NCBI GenBank assembly: GCA_035606335.1
Contig: DATNFP010000036.1
Coordinates: 1 to 23,433, forward strand
Length of the DNA: 23,433 nucleotides
Reading direction: 5' to 3'
Source of the DNA: DATNFP01 sp035606335
GTDB taxonomy: Bacteria > Bacteroidota > Bacteroidia > Chitinophagales > Chitinophagaceae
In this document: in pieces, positions 15,265 to 22,757 of the stretch
Layout of the letters: each line of letters opens with the position of its first letter
How positions within the stretch are numbered: the first letter of the stretch is position 1
Program-made: the position numbers and the translations under genes
The notes under the pieces: generated by a model
Databases searched by the model: none
What the model was told of the DNA's origin: nothing
The model's input: only the letters and a program-made list of their open reading frames with translations

Positions 15265-17049
15265 TCAATTAATAATTCCCATTTGTCGCATTAATAACGT
15301 AGCATTGTTTGAGGTAGAGCAGCCCGGTTTGAGCTTGTAGTCGAATACTAAACCCTGGGAGTTTATAGCACTTTCAAAATGATAATTCCTGACCTTGCCT
15401 GGATAGTTTGTTTCCAAATCGCATAAACCTGTATCGTGCGTGGCCACAATACCTCTTCCATCGCAAGCAAGCAATGTTTCCAATATAGAGCGTGTGCCCT
15501 GCTGTTTGTCTGTTGAATTGGTGCCACGTAATGGCTCATCCAGCAATACCAAACAATTCTGCTTTGTATCTTTTACATTATCAATAATCATTTTAATGCG
15601 GTTCAGCTCGGCCCTGAAATAAGAAATGTCTTCCTGTACAGAGTCTGTAATACGCATGGCTGTATATAACTGTAATAACGGTAATGATAATTTTTTTGCA
15701 GACAATGGTATCCCAATATTGCACAGCACTATACTTACGCCAATAGTACGCATAAAGGTGCTTTTGCCGGTCATGTTTGCGCCTGTTAATAAATAGAATT
15801 GTTCCTGCTGACCTAAACTAAAATCATTACCAACTGCATTTTTTGACAGCAATGGATGACGGAGATCTACAGCTTGTATGCCTCTTAATTCAGGAGTGAT
15901 CTCGGGATAAATATTATCGGGATGATTAAATGCCTCCACTGCACAACTTATATACACATCCATTACTATCACTGTATCAATAGCGGCAAGGAGTAACGAT
16001 CTGTTTTTCTGCCTCCACAGTTCTAACCGAAACAGGCAATAAAAATCGAACAGAAAAAATGTATTCATTACAGGCCACACAAGGCCATTACCACGAGAGT
16101 CAAACAGCTTTACCAGTTTTTTAAATTGTGTTATACTTTTTAAAGACTTCCGGGCATCTAAGGATATTTTGCTTAGCCAATCCTTTTCAAAGTTGTGGGC
16201 TGCAATCTGTGCCAGTAAATCCTCATATTTATCTATGAGGGATGCTGTATTGCCTATTTGCTGTACAGCGAGCTTTATATTTTTTTGAAAATTGCCCAAT
16301 AATGTCCAGTTAATTAATACAACTGCAGTAAGGCCAATAGTTATACTCTCTGTATATATAGACCATATAATTGAAGCAACAGATAATACCGGCATCAAAA
16401 AAATTGCAAAACGCACAATAGTATTATTAATAAACATGGCATTACCCTGCAGCCATTGCGTGAGGCGATTTTGGTCTCCTGAATCTTCCTTTGCGATAGA
16501 GCCTGCCACACGAAACTGCTGGAGAAAGTCCGGCATTTGACTTAGCTCTTTAATAATAGTTTGACGTTCGGCAATTATTCCTTTGTCTAAAATTGGTTTG
16601 GATAAAATATTTGCAAGGAGAGCCATTCCGCTTTGCGTAACTGTACGACACAACATTTGATATATACTTCCCTTACCGTATATATCTAGGTCATAAGAAT
16701 ATGGATGCGCAATATCGATATATTTAGCGCCATCTGGAAAAGCCGTGTAGTTTCCTTCTAATGCCTGCAACTCATTATCCAGAATTGAAATGTTGACCCT
16801 TGCCAATTGAAGTTCATTGGTCAGGCGAGTATGGATGCGAACCAATACAAGGAAAAGAACAACCATACCACCCAATAGCCACCATAACCAACTTTCGCCA
16901 CTTTTAAAGGCACATATTATCACTATAATTGCAACTATTGCACTGCACAAACGAAATGCTGATATACGATTGTAGTTCTTATTAAGACTATCAAGAAGGC
17001 TATTGAAATGCTTTTTTTGCTGATCGTAATACTCTAAGGGAAAGGACAT
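15265..17049 (-). CDS. Membrane-anchored MutS-like ATPase
   Basis: 594 residues. The C-terminal third is a MutS domain V ATPase: Walker A TGANMTGKST (422-431), the ITDSVQEDISYFRAEL segment (467-482), Walker B VLLDEPLRGTNS (501-512) and the ATHD switch (536-539). The N-terminus lacks the MutS mismatch-recognition domain and its Phe-X-Glu reader. Instead it has two membrane helices (about 33-48 and 55-71), and further hydrophobic stretches occur at 212-252. This architecture matches the short MutS-related membrane proteins common in Bacteroidota, and a role in canonical mismatch repair is unlikely. It precedes the VOC - YciI - DUF4287 genes on the same strand. The actual function is unknown. 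Confidence 0.88.
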   Translation of the reverse strand: MSFPLEYYDQQKKHFNSLLDSLNKNYNRISAFRLCSAIVAIIVIICAFKSGESWLWWLLGGMVVLFLVLVRIHTRLTNELQLARVNISILDNELQALEGNYTAFPDGAKYIDIAHPYSYDLDIYGKGSIYQMLCRTVTQSGMALLANILSKPILDKGIIAERQTIIKELSQMPDFLQQFRVAGSIAKEDSGDQNRLTQWLQGNAMFINNTIVRFAIFLMPVLSVASIIWSIYTESITIGLTAVVLINWTLLGNFQKNIKLAVQQIGNTASLIDKYEDLLAQIAAHNFEKDWLSKISLDARKSLKSITQFKKLVKLFDSRGNGLVWPVMNTFFLFDFYCLFRLELWRQKNRSLLLAAIDTVIVMDVYISCAVEAFNHPDNIYPEITPELRGIQAVDLRHPLLSKNAVGNDFSLGQQEQFYLLTGANMTGKSTFMRTIGVSIVLCNIGIPLSAKKLSLPLLQLYTAMRITDSVQEDISYFRAELNRIKMIIDNVKDTKQNCLVLLDEPLRGTNSTDKQQGTRSILETLLACDGRGIVATHDTGLCDLETNYPGKVRNYHFESAINSQGLVFDYKLKPGCSTSNNATLLMRQMGIIN

Positions 17050-17135
17050 AGCGAAAGGTACAAATAAGCATTGAAAAATAATCTTTGCCTAGTAGAGTAT
17101 AAGCTCTTTCATTTATTTTTTAAGTTATTGAAGCA

Positions 17136-17921
17136 CTATAAATGCAGGGTGATACTACCTAAATCAACTTGTTTACCATAAGAAACTACAATGTCTGATT
17201 GCGTGTACGTATTCAATCCAGCAAGTCCCGGAGTTACCCAAAGCTGATAAGTGCCGGACGTCATTCCGCTTATGACAAAAGACCCGGTAACAGGATCAGG
17301 TATTGCGCTAAAAGTGTCAACACCATTTGTAGCATAAACAATGGCTTCCGCATTTAATGGTAGTATAAAACCTTTGATCTGGCCATTAGTCAGCGAACTA
17401 TATGCTCTAATAACAGGCTTTAATTTATAGCTTCCACTTCCAGTTTGTAAAATAGATTTACCAGCATCAAAATCTATCCAAATATCGTAAGCGCCACCTG
17501 CTGCAAGAGTTTGGCCCAGGTTCAACTTCAAGCCACTTTCCTGCGCAGAGGGGGTATTTAAAGCATATACATTACCATTCACCACTATAGAATTATTGGG
17601 GCCAAGTATCAACCTGATTTGATTGATAGATCCTACAGGCAGAGCTGCATTGATCAAAAGCGTATCGAGTCCGTTTCTAAAATTTAAAATATCATACACG
17701 CCCGGGCGAAATGGGACAAGAGTTATTGAATTGCCACCCGACATTGTGATCTCAATCTGTTGTATGTCTATATATACGTGATCGTATATAGCTGGGCCAT
17801 CTGTAAGATGTATACGGGCCTGTGCTGTCTTATTGCCGTTAGTGTTAATATTGTTCTTATTACATGAAAAAAGGAACAATACACATGCAAATAATAATAA
17901 CGTCGAAATTATCCTTTTCAT
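17136..17921 (-). CDS. DUF4382 lipoprotein
   Basis: 261 residues from the ATG at 17919-17921; an upstream in-frame TTG at 17927 is rejected. The signal peptide ends in the lipobox LFSC with the lipidated cysteine at 20, followed by NKNN. ARIHLTDGPAIYDHVYIDIQ begins the DUF4382 domain, which extends to about residue 165 and includes VPFRPGVYDILNFRNG and YDIWIDFDAGKSI. The last part (NGQIKGFILPLNAEAIVYAT...FVISGMTSGTYQLWVTP) is a carboxypeptidase-regulatory-like beta sandwich. It is a probable envelope protein of unknown role. It lies 86 bp upstream of the MutS-like gene. Confidence 0.88.
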   Translation of the reverse strand: MKRIISTLLLFACVLFLFSCNKNNINTNGNKTAQARIHLTDGPAIYDHVYIDIQQIEITMSGGNSITLVPFRPGVYDILNFRNGLDTLLINAALPVGSINQIRLILGPNNSIVVNGNVYALNTPSAQESGLKLNLGQTLAAGGAYDIWIDFDAGKSILQTGSGSYKLKPVIRAYSSLTNGQIKGFILPLNAEAIVYATNGVDTFSAIPDPVTGSFVISGMTSGTYQLWVTPGLAGLNTYTQSDIVVSYGKQVDLGSITLHL

Positions 17922-18007
17922 AGCCAATATTTAGAAAACACCCCTATAAAATCATGCCGAAACCGGCTTGTTTGTTGCAACTTTTTCTTTGACCACAGAT
18001 AGTTGTC

Positions 18008-18589
18008 TCACTGATATCCCCGCTTAAGCAAATACTTCGCACCAGCTTCGAAGGCATCACGAGATGGCACAAAAAAACCAAATGTATCTGATAAGCGATT
18101 TGTTATGTTAAATGCGAAACATACAACAAGCGCATCCTCTATCTGTTGAGGGATAACATTGTTATCCATCACCTTTCGTATATCGCCTGCATTTATCGAA
18201 TTTTCACGGGTCAGCTTACCTAACATATATAGCGTGGCACGTAATGGCTCATTTATAGGGGCTGTTTTTAGATCAGCAAGTACATTATCTACTTTAACCC
18301 TATCATTATATGCTCTCGCTGCAACTGCACTATGAGCTTTAATACAAAAAGTACACTCGTTCAAACTTGATATATAAGCAGCCATAAGCTCTCTATCCCC
18401 TACCGACCATAATGACGGTCCTCGCATTGCTTTATGTGTAAACTTCTTCATTGGTGTACCATAAAAATCAGAGCGGTAAAATATCAGTTTCGCAGCATCA
18501 GGTAAAGGATAACGCGAGAACATCTTGATAATCGCAAAGAGCATTTTGGTGATAGCACTATAACCTTTATTAAGAATCTCAAGACGCAT
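18008..18589 (-). CDS. AhpD/carboxymuconolactone decarboxylase-like protein with CxxC
   Basis: 193 residues. The central helix carries the AhpD-type redox motif C79-T-F-C82 with H86 (ECTFCIKAHS), the arrangement used for peroxide or alkylhydroperoxide reduction. The C-terminal half ends with FAFNITNRLSDTFGF, usual in the peroxidase-related subfamily. The start overlaps the stop of the preceding gene by 11 bp, which suggests translational coupling and possibly a complex with it. The electron donor is not encoded in the window. Confidence 0.87.
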   Translation of the reverse strand: MRLEILNKGYSAITKMLFAIIKMFSRYPLPDAAKLIFYRSDFYGTPMKKFTHKAMRGPSLWSVGDRELMAAYISSLNECTFCIKAHSAVAARAYNDRVKVDNVLADLKTAPINEPLRATLYMLGKLTRENSINAGDIRKVMDNNVIPQQIEDALVVCFAFNITNRLSDTFGFFVPSRDAFEAGAKYLLKRGYQ

Positions 18590-18926
18590 GTGTTCCTCCT
18601 TCTTTATCTGTTATTACCTGTTCTAAAGCAGCCAAGGCATTTGTATATTGCCGCGAAGCCTGACCTACCGCTGCACAAATAACTAATTCAAAGATCTGGT
18701 CTTCGCTAATACCTGATTTCTTTACTGCACTAATATCGCTATCGGTAACTTTGAACGCATAGTTGGCAACTTTGTTAATTAATGTGCTCAACGGTTCAAT
18801 TAAGCCTGAATTGTTAAACGCTGCTTGCCGCTCTGCCTGCGAACTAAATGCATCTTTTTTCTGGATATGGGTAATTATATCCTGATATAACTCTCCAAAG
18901 CTAACCGTATCTTTTTTGTTCTCCAT
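18579..18926 (-). CDS. Small carboxymuconolactone decarboxylase-like protein lacking CxxC
   Basis: 115 residues, predicted all-helical. The C-terminal segment SEDQIFELVICAAVGQASRQ followed by YTNALAALE matches the end of the CMD/AhpD fold; no CxxC pair is present, the only cysteine being in LVICAAVG. It directly precedes, and overlaps by 11 bp, a full CMD-like gene with the redox motif. It may be a non-catalytic partner subunit. Family assignment is moderate because only part of the fold is recognisable. Confidence 0.7.
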   Translation of the reverse strand: MENKKDTVSFGELYQDIITHIQKKDAFSSQAERQAAFNNSGLIEPLSTLINKVANYAFKVTDSDISAVKKSGISEDQIFELVICAAVGQASRQYTNALAALEQVITDKEGGTHAS

Positions 18927-18989
18927 AAATCATCAATTTACAATACACTTATTATCTCCCCTATGAAAGGCCGTAAATTCATGCCATTC

Positions 18990-19358
18990 CTACATATGCT
19001 GCAATCCTATTTTATTCCCTTCTGTATCTAAAAACATGCCTACATATCCGGCTTCTGTACCTGTATTCGTCTTCGGCATAATTATTTCCCCTCCTGCTTT
19101 TTCTACATGCTTCAGAATGTTGTTCATATCCTTACCGCCATCGAGATAAATAACTAATCCATCAGGGGATGGCTTGTAATATTTCCCCTGAACTAACGCA
19201 CCACAATTAAATTTATCTTCTACCGGAAAAAGAGCATATTGTGCATCCGGAGTGTTCATATCCTGAAAAGTTATTTTACTTAAAATAGTACTGTAGAATT
19301 TCTTTGCTCTGTCGATGTCTGTTACCGGTATTTCCACCCAGTTAATTAAATGTTTCAT
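18990..19358 (-). CDS. VOC family (glyoxalase-like) protein 2
   Basis: 122 residues from the ATG at 19356-19358; the frame can be opened by a TTG at 19379 but the ATG gives the usual start (MKHLINWVEIPVTDIDRAKK). The first module is followed by YALFPVEDKFNCGALVQG, and the second ends GYVGMFLDTEGNKIGLQHM. It matches the short VOC proteins usual in Bacteroidota; the substrate is unknown. It lies between an AraC-type regulator upstream and the two CMD-like genes downstream, all leftward, so it may be regulated with them. Confidence 0.88.
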   Translation of the reverse strand: MKHLINWVEIPVTDIDRAKKFYSTILSKITFQDMNTPDAQYALFPVEDKFNCGALVQGKYYKPSPDGLVIYLDGGKDMNNILKHVEKAGGEIIMPKTNTGTEAGYVGMFLDTEGNKIGLQHM

Positions 19359-19369
19359 TTGATCATAAA

Positions 19370-19381
19370 TTTTGTACAAAA
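19370..19381. promoter_or_regulatory. 12-bp palindrome upstream of VOC protein 2
   Basis: TTTTGTACAAAA lies 12 bp before the ATG of the VOC gene and just after the AraC-type gene. It could be an operator, but palindromes of A and T are common in this AT-rich DNA. Confidence 0.22.
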
Positions 19382-19423
19382 ATCAAATGACGTGAGATAA
19401 AAAAATTGTAAAAATCGGAAGTC

Positions 19424-20248
19424 CTAGTCCTTATAGAATATATTGCCAAATTCATTTTCGGATCTGACAAATTTGAGCGGCGACAATCCTGTAAATCGTT
19501 TAATCTCCTTTATAAAATGAGCCTGGTCGTGAAAGTAATGATATAAGTTATTCTTAAAATCGTAGTTGGGGATTCTTACCCACGGCTCGTAGAACTGCAT
19601 AAAGCGTACAATAGATGAATAGTTTTTAGGACTAACACCAACCTTTTCGATAAACTTATCGTAGAGCCACCTGCTACTGTAACCGGTTTTGGCTTCTAAC
19701 ATCCCTACAGTTACCAACCCTTTTGCACTTTTTATGTGGCTGATGCAATAGTCAAGGATTTGATCCGGCTGCGATTTTAGTAATAATTTAATGAAGTATT
19801 GCTGAATGATCTGTATCTTCTTATCAATAGATTCGTGATTGGCTATTATCTCCTGTACTTCCCTGGCAGATTTACCAAAGACATCTTCAAGAAGAAAAAT
19901 CTTGTTTTTAAGTTCAGATTGCCGGAGCTTAAATATGCGATAAGCACCTACAGGTGAAAATTCAATACCAATATTTCCCGATGGAACATCATCTTCCACA
20001 TCTACAATGGCAGGAATATCTCCTATTCCTATCAAAGTAAGAGAGGATTCCTTTGACAAGTGATATATCTCTTTATTCTTTCCTGAGACACCATTTCGGA
20101 AAGGAATCGTCAACTTAACCATTCCATTAGGTACAATGAGCTTCATATCTTCAGAAGGTATTCTTCCACTACTTTCAAAAACCCATATCTTATCCACGTA
20201 TCCCTTAAGTTGCGGATGAGGTTCGATATGTGTAAGCTTCATTTGCAT
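19424..20248 (-). CDS. AraC-family transcriptional regulator
   Basis: 274 residues. The N-terminal domain (about 1-130, LKGYVDKIWVFES, LKLIVPNG-like segment MKLIVPNGMVKLTIPF, FSPVGAYRIFKL) is of the DUF6597 type found in many Bacteroidota AraC regulators. The C-terminal DNA-binding domain has two helix-turn-helix units, at about 178-205 (VGMLEAKTGYSSRWLYDKF) and 232-262 (HDQAHFIKEIKRFTGLSPLK), the second matching the AraC signature. It lies 65 bp upstream of VOC protein 2 on the same strand and is divergent from the NTF2-like gene across 87 bp. Its targets are probably these neighbours. Confidence 0.9.
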   Translation of the reverse strand: MQMKLTHIEPHPQLKGYVDKIWVFESSGRIPSEDMKLIVPNGMVKLTIPFRNGVSGKNKEIYHLSKESSLTLIGIGDIPAIVDVEDDVPSGNIGIEFSPVGAYRIFKLRQSELKNKIFLLEDVFGKSAREVQEIIANHESIDKKIQIIQQYFIKLLLKSQPDQILDYCISHIKSAKGLVTVGMLEAKTGYSSRWLYDKFIEKVGVSPKNYSSIVRFMQFYEPWVRIPNYDFKNNLYHYFHDQAHFIKEIKRFTGLSPLKFVRSENEFGNIFYKD

Positions 20249-20335
20249 ATTTCCTACTACTTTAAAATTATAAACAAATTAGGAGGAAAACCGGAAAATA
20301 AAAGACTATTTGCGGTATAGTTTTTTTAATAAAAC

Positions 20336-20899
20336 ATGGTTATGAAACGAATAATAAATATAAACAGGAGTGCCTTTGTAATGCTGTTATTGTTATTCAC
20401 TGGAATGCAATTGTTTAGTAATGCACAAACTAAAATGAGCAAGATGGGAACACAAAATATGATCAATAATCCGGAGGATGAGGCTGCAATCCGTGAGCTT
20501 GAAGATAGATTTGCTGCGGCCTTGAATGCAGGAGATGTAGATGCGATGATGAAGAATTATGTTCAGGACGAAAGTCTTGTATTTTTTGACGTTGTGCCGC
20601 GGGAAGAATATCGAGGTGCAAATGCATATCGCAAGGATTGGGTGGGCTTTTTCTCGCATTTTCAAGGCAAGCCGAAATTCTCTATTACTGATCTTGGTAT
20701 TACAGTGGACGGTGATCTTGGGTTCAGTCACAGTTTCCAGCACGTAAAAGGTACAGATACGCATGGTCATTCAGTTGACAGGACAGTACGGGTTACAGAT
20801 GGTTATCGGAAGATCAATGGCAAGTGGCTAATAATGCTCGAACATGTTTCGATGCCAGTTGATCTGGCAACTGGCAAGGTGGCTCCTATAACAAAGTAG
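20336..20899 (+). CDS. Secreted NTF2-like (SnoaL/DUF4440-type) protein
   Basis: 187 residues from ATG 20336; a second ATG at 20342 is equally possible. A signal peptide (FVMLLLLFTGMQLFSNAQ) is followed by a cystatin-like alpha+beta cone: AAIRELEDRFAAALNAGDVD, MMKNYVQDESLVFFDV, GFSHSFQHVKG and WLIMLEHVSMPV. This is the pattern of ketosteroid-isomerase or SnoaL-type domains that bind small molecules. It is exported, which is less common for the family. It is divergent from the AraC-type regulator, and its last 14 bp overlap the convergent DUF1801 gene. Substrate unknown. Confidence 0.87.
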   Translation: MVMKRIININRSAFVMLLLLFTGMQLFSNAQTKMSKMGTQNMINNPEDEAAIRELEDRFAAALNAGDVDAMMKNYVQDESLVFFDVVPREEYRGANAYRKDWVGFFSHFQGKPKFSITDLGITVDGDLGFSHSFQHVKGTDTHGHSVDRTVRVTDGYRKINGKWLIMLEHVSMPVDLATGKVAPITK

Positions 20900-21272
20900 C
20901 ATATTTTCGCAAATAAAGCTTAAGAGCACTTACGATAAGTTTTTTTAGTGCTGCTGACTTTATCTGCTTCTCAGATGCTATTACAATATAGCGAGATATT
21001 TTCCCTGTGCCCTCTAGCAGCTTGTCCGGGTCGGGCAATTCGATACCTCTGCTGAAGCCAAGCTTTAACCCTTTTTTAGAAGGTATGATTACACAAACCA
21101 TGTCGGAGTATTTTTGTCTATAGCAGTATGCAATCATTTTTGCAGGCAAGTCAACTTGTTCGGTAATGCCCGGCAATATTGAAAGAAGCACTTCACGAAC
21201 TTTCTCAGCATTGGTACGAACTTCGTCGCTATAGTGAGATAAAAAATTATTGACGTTATCCTGCATCTCCAT
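20886..21272 (-). CDS. DUF1801 domain protein
   Basis: 128 residues: NVNNFLSHYSDEVRTNAEKV, VREVLLSILPGITEQVDLPA, MVCVIIPSKKGLKLGFSRG and the C-terminal LKKLIVSALKLYLRK fit the DUF1801 (YdhG-like) fold. The family is small, soluble and without a settled function, though related to iron-chaperone-like (frataxin-fold) proteins. It lies 21 bp downstream of VOC protein 3 and converges on the NTF2-like gene. Confidence 0.85.
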   Translation of the reverse strand: MEMQDNVNNFLSHYSDEVRTNAEKVREVLLSILPGITEQVDLPAKMIAYCYRQKYSDMVCVIIPSKKGLKLGFSRGIELPDPDKLLEGTGKISRYIVIASEKQIKSAALKKLIVSALKLYLRKYATLL

Positions 21273-21293
21273 ACTTACTATGTGGTTCGCCTG

Positions 21294-21674
21294 CTATTCC
21301 TCCGCGGGTTCCCACAATTGAATCTTATTTCCTTCAAGATCTAAAATATGGACAAATTTTCCATAGTCATAAGCTTCAATTTTGTCAACGATAGTTACAT
21401 TTTCCTTTTTTAATTCTTCCACCAATGCTTCTAAATTCTCTACCCTATAGTTTATCATGAAATCCTTTGTTGAGGGTTCAAAATATTTTGTTTTTTCTGC
21501 AAAAGGATTCCACTGGGTGAGCCCTTTTTTGGTGCTATCATCGACTTGCAACCACTCAAAGCTCGTTCCATATTGGGTTGTGTCGAACCCAAGATGCTTT
21601 TTATACCATTCGTTAATTGCATTTGGGTCTTTACATTTGAAGAAAATGCCCCCAATTCCTGTTACTTTTTTCAT
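21294..21674 (-). CDS. VOC family (glyoxalase-like) protein 3
   Basis: 126 residues, MKKVTGIGGIFFKCKDPNAI followed by NEWYKKHLGFDTT in module one and MINYRVENLEALVEELKKEN in module two, ending VHILDLEGNKIQLWEPAEE with the conserved terminal glutamate. The GIGGIFFKCKDP opening is common in VOC proteins of Bacteroidota. It is followed closely by DUF1801, and 13 bp separate it from the DUF4199-like gene upstream. Substrate unknown. Confidence 0.9.
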   Translation of the reverse strand: MKKVTGIGGIFFKCKDPNAINEWYKKHLGFDTTQYGTSFEWLQVDDSTKKGLTQWNPFAEKTKYFEPSTKDFMINYRVENLEALVEELKKENVTIVDKIEAYDYGKFVHILDLEGNKIQLWEPAEE

Positions 21675-21687
21675 TTTTGTATGATTT

Positions 21688-22017
21688 TTAGATCGTTTTA
21701 TATTTATCGTGTTTTCTCTTTAAAATTAATGAACTGATAAGCGTTACAATCACCCCAACCGGTAAAATTTCCATGCAAGTCATCATAGCGTTAAAGAATG
21801 GATTTTTATACGTCCTGGCAAAGTTTGCCATTTCTTTTGTTTGCTTATCTATTTCTACCTGGGTTGCCCCGCTTGCTTTCAGTTTGTCAAGCATGTGTGC
21901 TGAATATTTTTCCATAAAATCGGGTATGAAAAAGAAATAGTCAATAAGCCAGGCAAAAACATAAATCGTGGAAGCGATTAAAACGTTTTTGTTATCTGTC
22001 ATAGTATAACTGTTCAT
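21688..22017 (-). CDS. Short DUF4199-like membrane protein
   Basis: 109 residues with two membrane helices (VLIASTIYVFAWLIDYFFFI near the start and TCMEILPVGVIVTLISSLIL near the end) separated by a cytoplasmic or periplasmic loop containing FMEKYSAHMLDKLKASGATQ. These match the C-terminal two-thirds of DUF4199 proteins, which normally have about 170 residues and two more N-terminal helices. Here those helices are missing, and the upstream frame does not encode them. It is either a natural short form or a truncated copy. It leads the VOC3 - DUF1801 series. Confidence 0.75.
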   Translation of the reverse strand: MNSYTMTDNKNVLIASTIYVFAWLIDYFFFIPDFMEKYSAHMLDKLKASGATQVEIDKQTKEMANFARTYKNPFFNAMMTCMEILPVGVIVTLISSLILKRKHDKYKTI

Positions 22018-22026
22018 TTCCTACAG

Positions 22027-22215
22027 TTACTTTCTAAGTACCGCTATCGCTGCTAACTTGTGGCTAAGCGAACTAAAATTACGTCTTACCGACTGTTTCT
22101 TACAACCTGCAGCAAGTATCCCAAATACTCCGTATAAATAAATGCCTTTCCACGTGAAAACAATCACTATAAAGCTATAAATACTTACTAAAATAAAAAA
22201 CAGCAGAATGCACAT
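22027..22215 (-). CDS. Doubtful small hydrophobic ORF
   Basis: 62 codons starting ATG, hydrophobic over residues 1-38 (LLFFILVSIYSFIVIVF and YLYGVFGILAAG), ending 9 bp before the DUF4199-like start. I recognise no family. A candidate promoter for the DUF4199 gene (22074-22105) lies inside it, and its start nearly touches the divergent globin promoter, which both argue against it. Such T-rich noncoding DNA often reads as hydrophobic protein. Confidence 0.2.
   Translation of the reverse strand: MCILLFFILVSIYSFIVIVFTWKGIYLYGVFGILAAGCKKQSVRRNFSSLSHKLAAIAVLRK
22074..22105 (-). promoter_or_regulatory. Possible promoter of the DUF4199 - VOC3 - DUF1801 genes
   Basis: On the minus strand TTG (22103-22105) is followed after 21 bp by TAATTTTA (22074-22081), one mismatch from TAnnTTTG. 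It lies about 57 bp before the DUF4199-like ATG. Confidence 0.3.
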
Positions 22216-22225
22216 CCAGAAAAAG

Positions 22226-22233
22226 TAATTTTG
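22226..22233 (+). promoter_or_regulatory. Likely -7 promoter element of the globin gene
   Basis: TAATTTTG matches TAnnTTTG exactly and ends 21 bp before the ATG at 22255. It overlaps the upstream in-frame TTG (22231), so that TTG cannot be the translation start if this promoter is used. No clear -33 TTG is seen. Confidence 0.4.
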
Positions 22234-22254
22234 GACCGATCAAAGACGAAGTCC

Positions 22255-22734
22255 ATGAAATCTGAAAAAAAACCAGTCCCGAGTTTATTTGAGTGGGCTG
22301 GCGGTATGCCTGCTTTTGAAAACCTGTTCAATCAATTTTATGACAAAGTACTGGATGACCCACTATTGGAGCCAGTGTTCAGGTATATGTCACCCGAACA
22401 TCGCCAACATGTTGCTCATTTCGTTGCAGAAGTTTTAGGCGGCCCTAAAGTGTACAGCCAGGAGGAAGGTAGTCACTTTAAGATGGTGAGTAAACATCTT
22501 TCCCGGCATCTGACACAAGAACATCGTAAGCGATGGATGGAATTACTTTTGGAGACCGCTGATGAACTTGCGCTACCTGATGATCCGGAATTCCGATCAG
22601 CGTTCGTAGGCTATTTAGAATGGGGTACAAGGATTGCTGTTCTTAATTCTAACCAGGATACTACTAATGAACCTGAGGATGTACCTATGCCTAAATGGGA
22701 TTGGGGTGTGCCTGGTGGCCCTTATAAAGGCTGA
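22255..22734 (+). CDS. Group II truncated hemoglobin
   Basis: 159 residues from the ATG at 22255, chosen because a -7 element overlaps the alternative TTG at 22231. The 2-on-2 globin pattern is clear: LFEWAGGMPAFENLFNQFYD (helices A/B), DPLLEPVF, HVAHFVAEVLGGPKVYS (helix E with the GGP turn), and GSHFKMVSKH, where H81 aligns with the proximal haem histidine of group II globins. The G-helix tryptophan in RKRWMELL and the H-helix YLEWGTRIAV also fit. After the globin fold a tail of about 25 residues ends PKWDWGVPGGPYKG, which I recall from other bacterial group II members. Likely roles are O2, NO or peroxide chemistry. It converges on the methyltransferase gene. Confidence 0.9.
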   Translation: MKSEKKPVPSLFEWAGGMPAFENLFNQFYDKVLDDPLLEPVFRYMSPEHRQHVAHFVAEVLGGPKVYSQEEGSHFKMVSKHLSRHLTQEHRKRWMELLLETADELALPDDPEFRSAFVGYLEWGTRIAVLNSNQDTTNEPEDVPMPKWDWGVPGGPYKG

Positions 22735-22757
22735 TACATCCTGCGAGAGTCAGCGTT

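Noticed and set aside
17955..17966. GCCG / CGGC hairpin between the CMD and DUF4382 genes as a terminator
   Set aside because: Only four pairs, and no T-tract directly follows on the minus strand.
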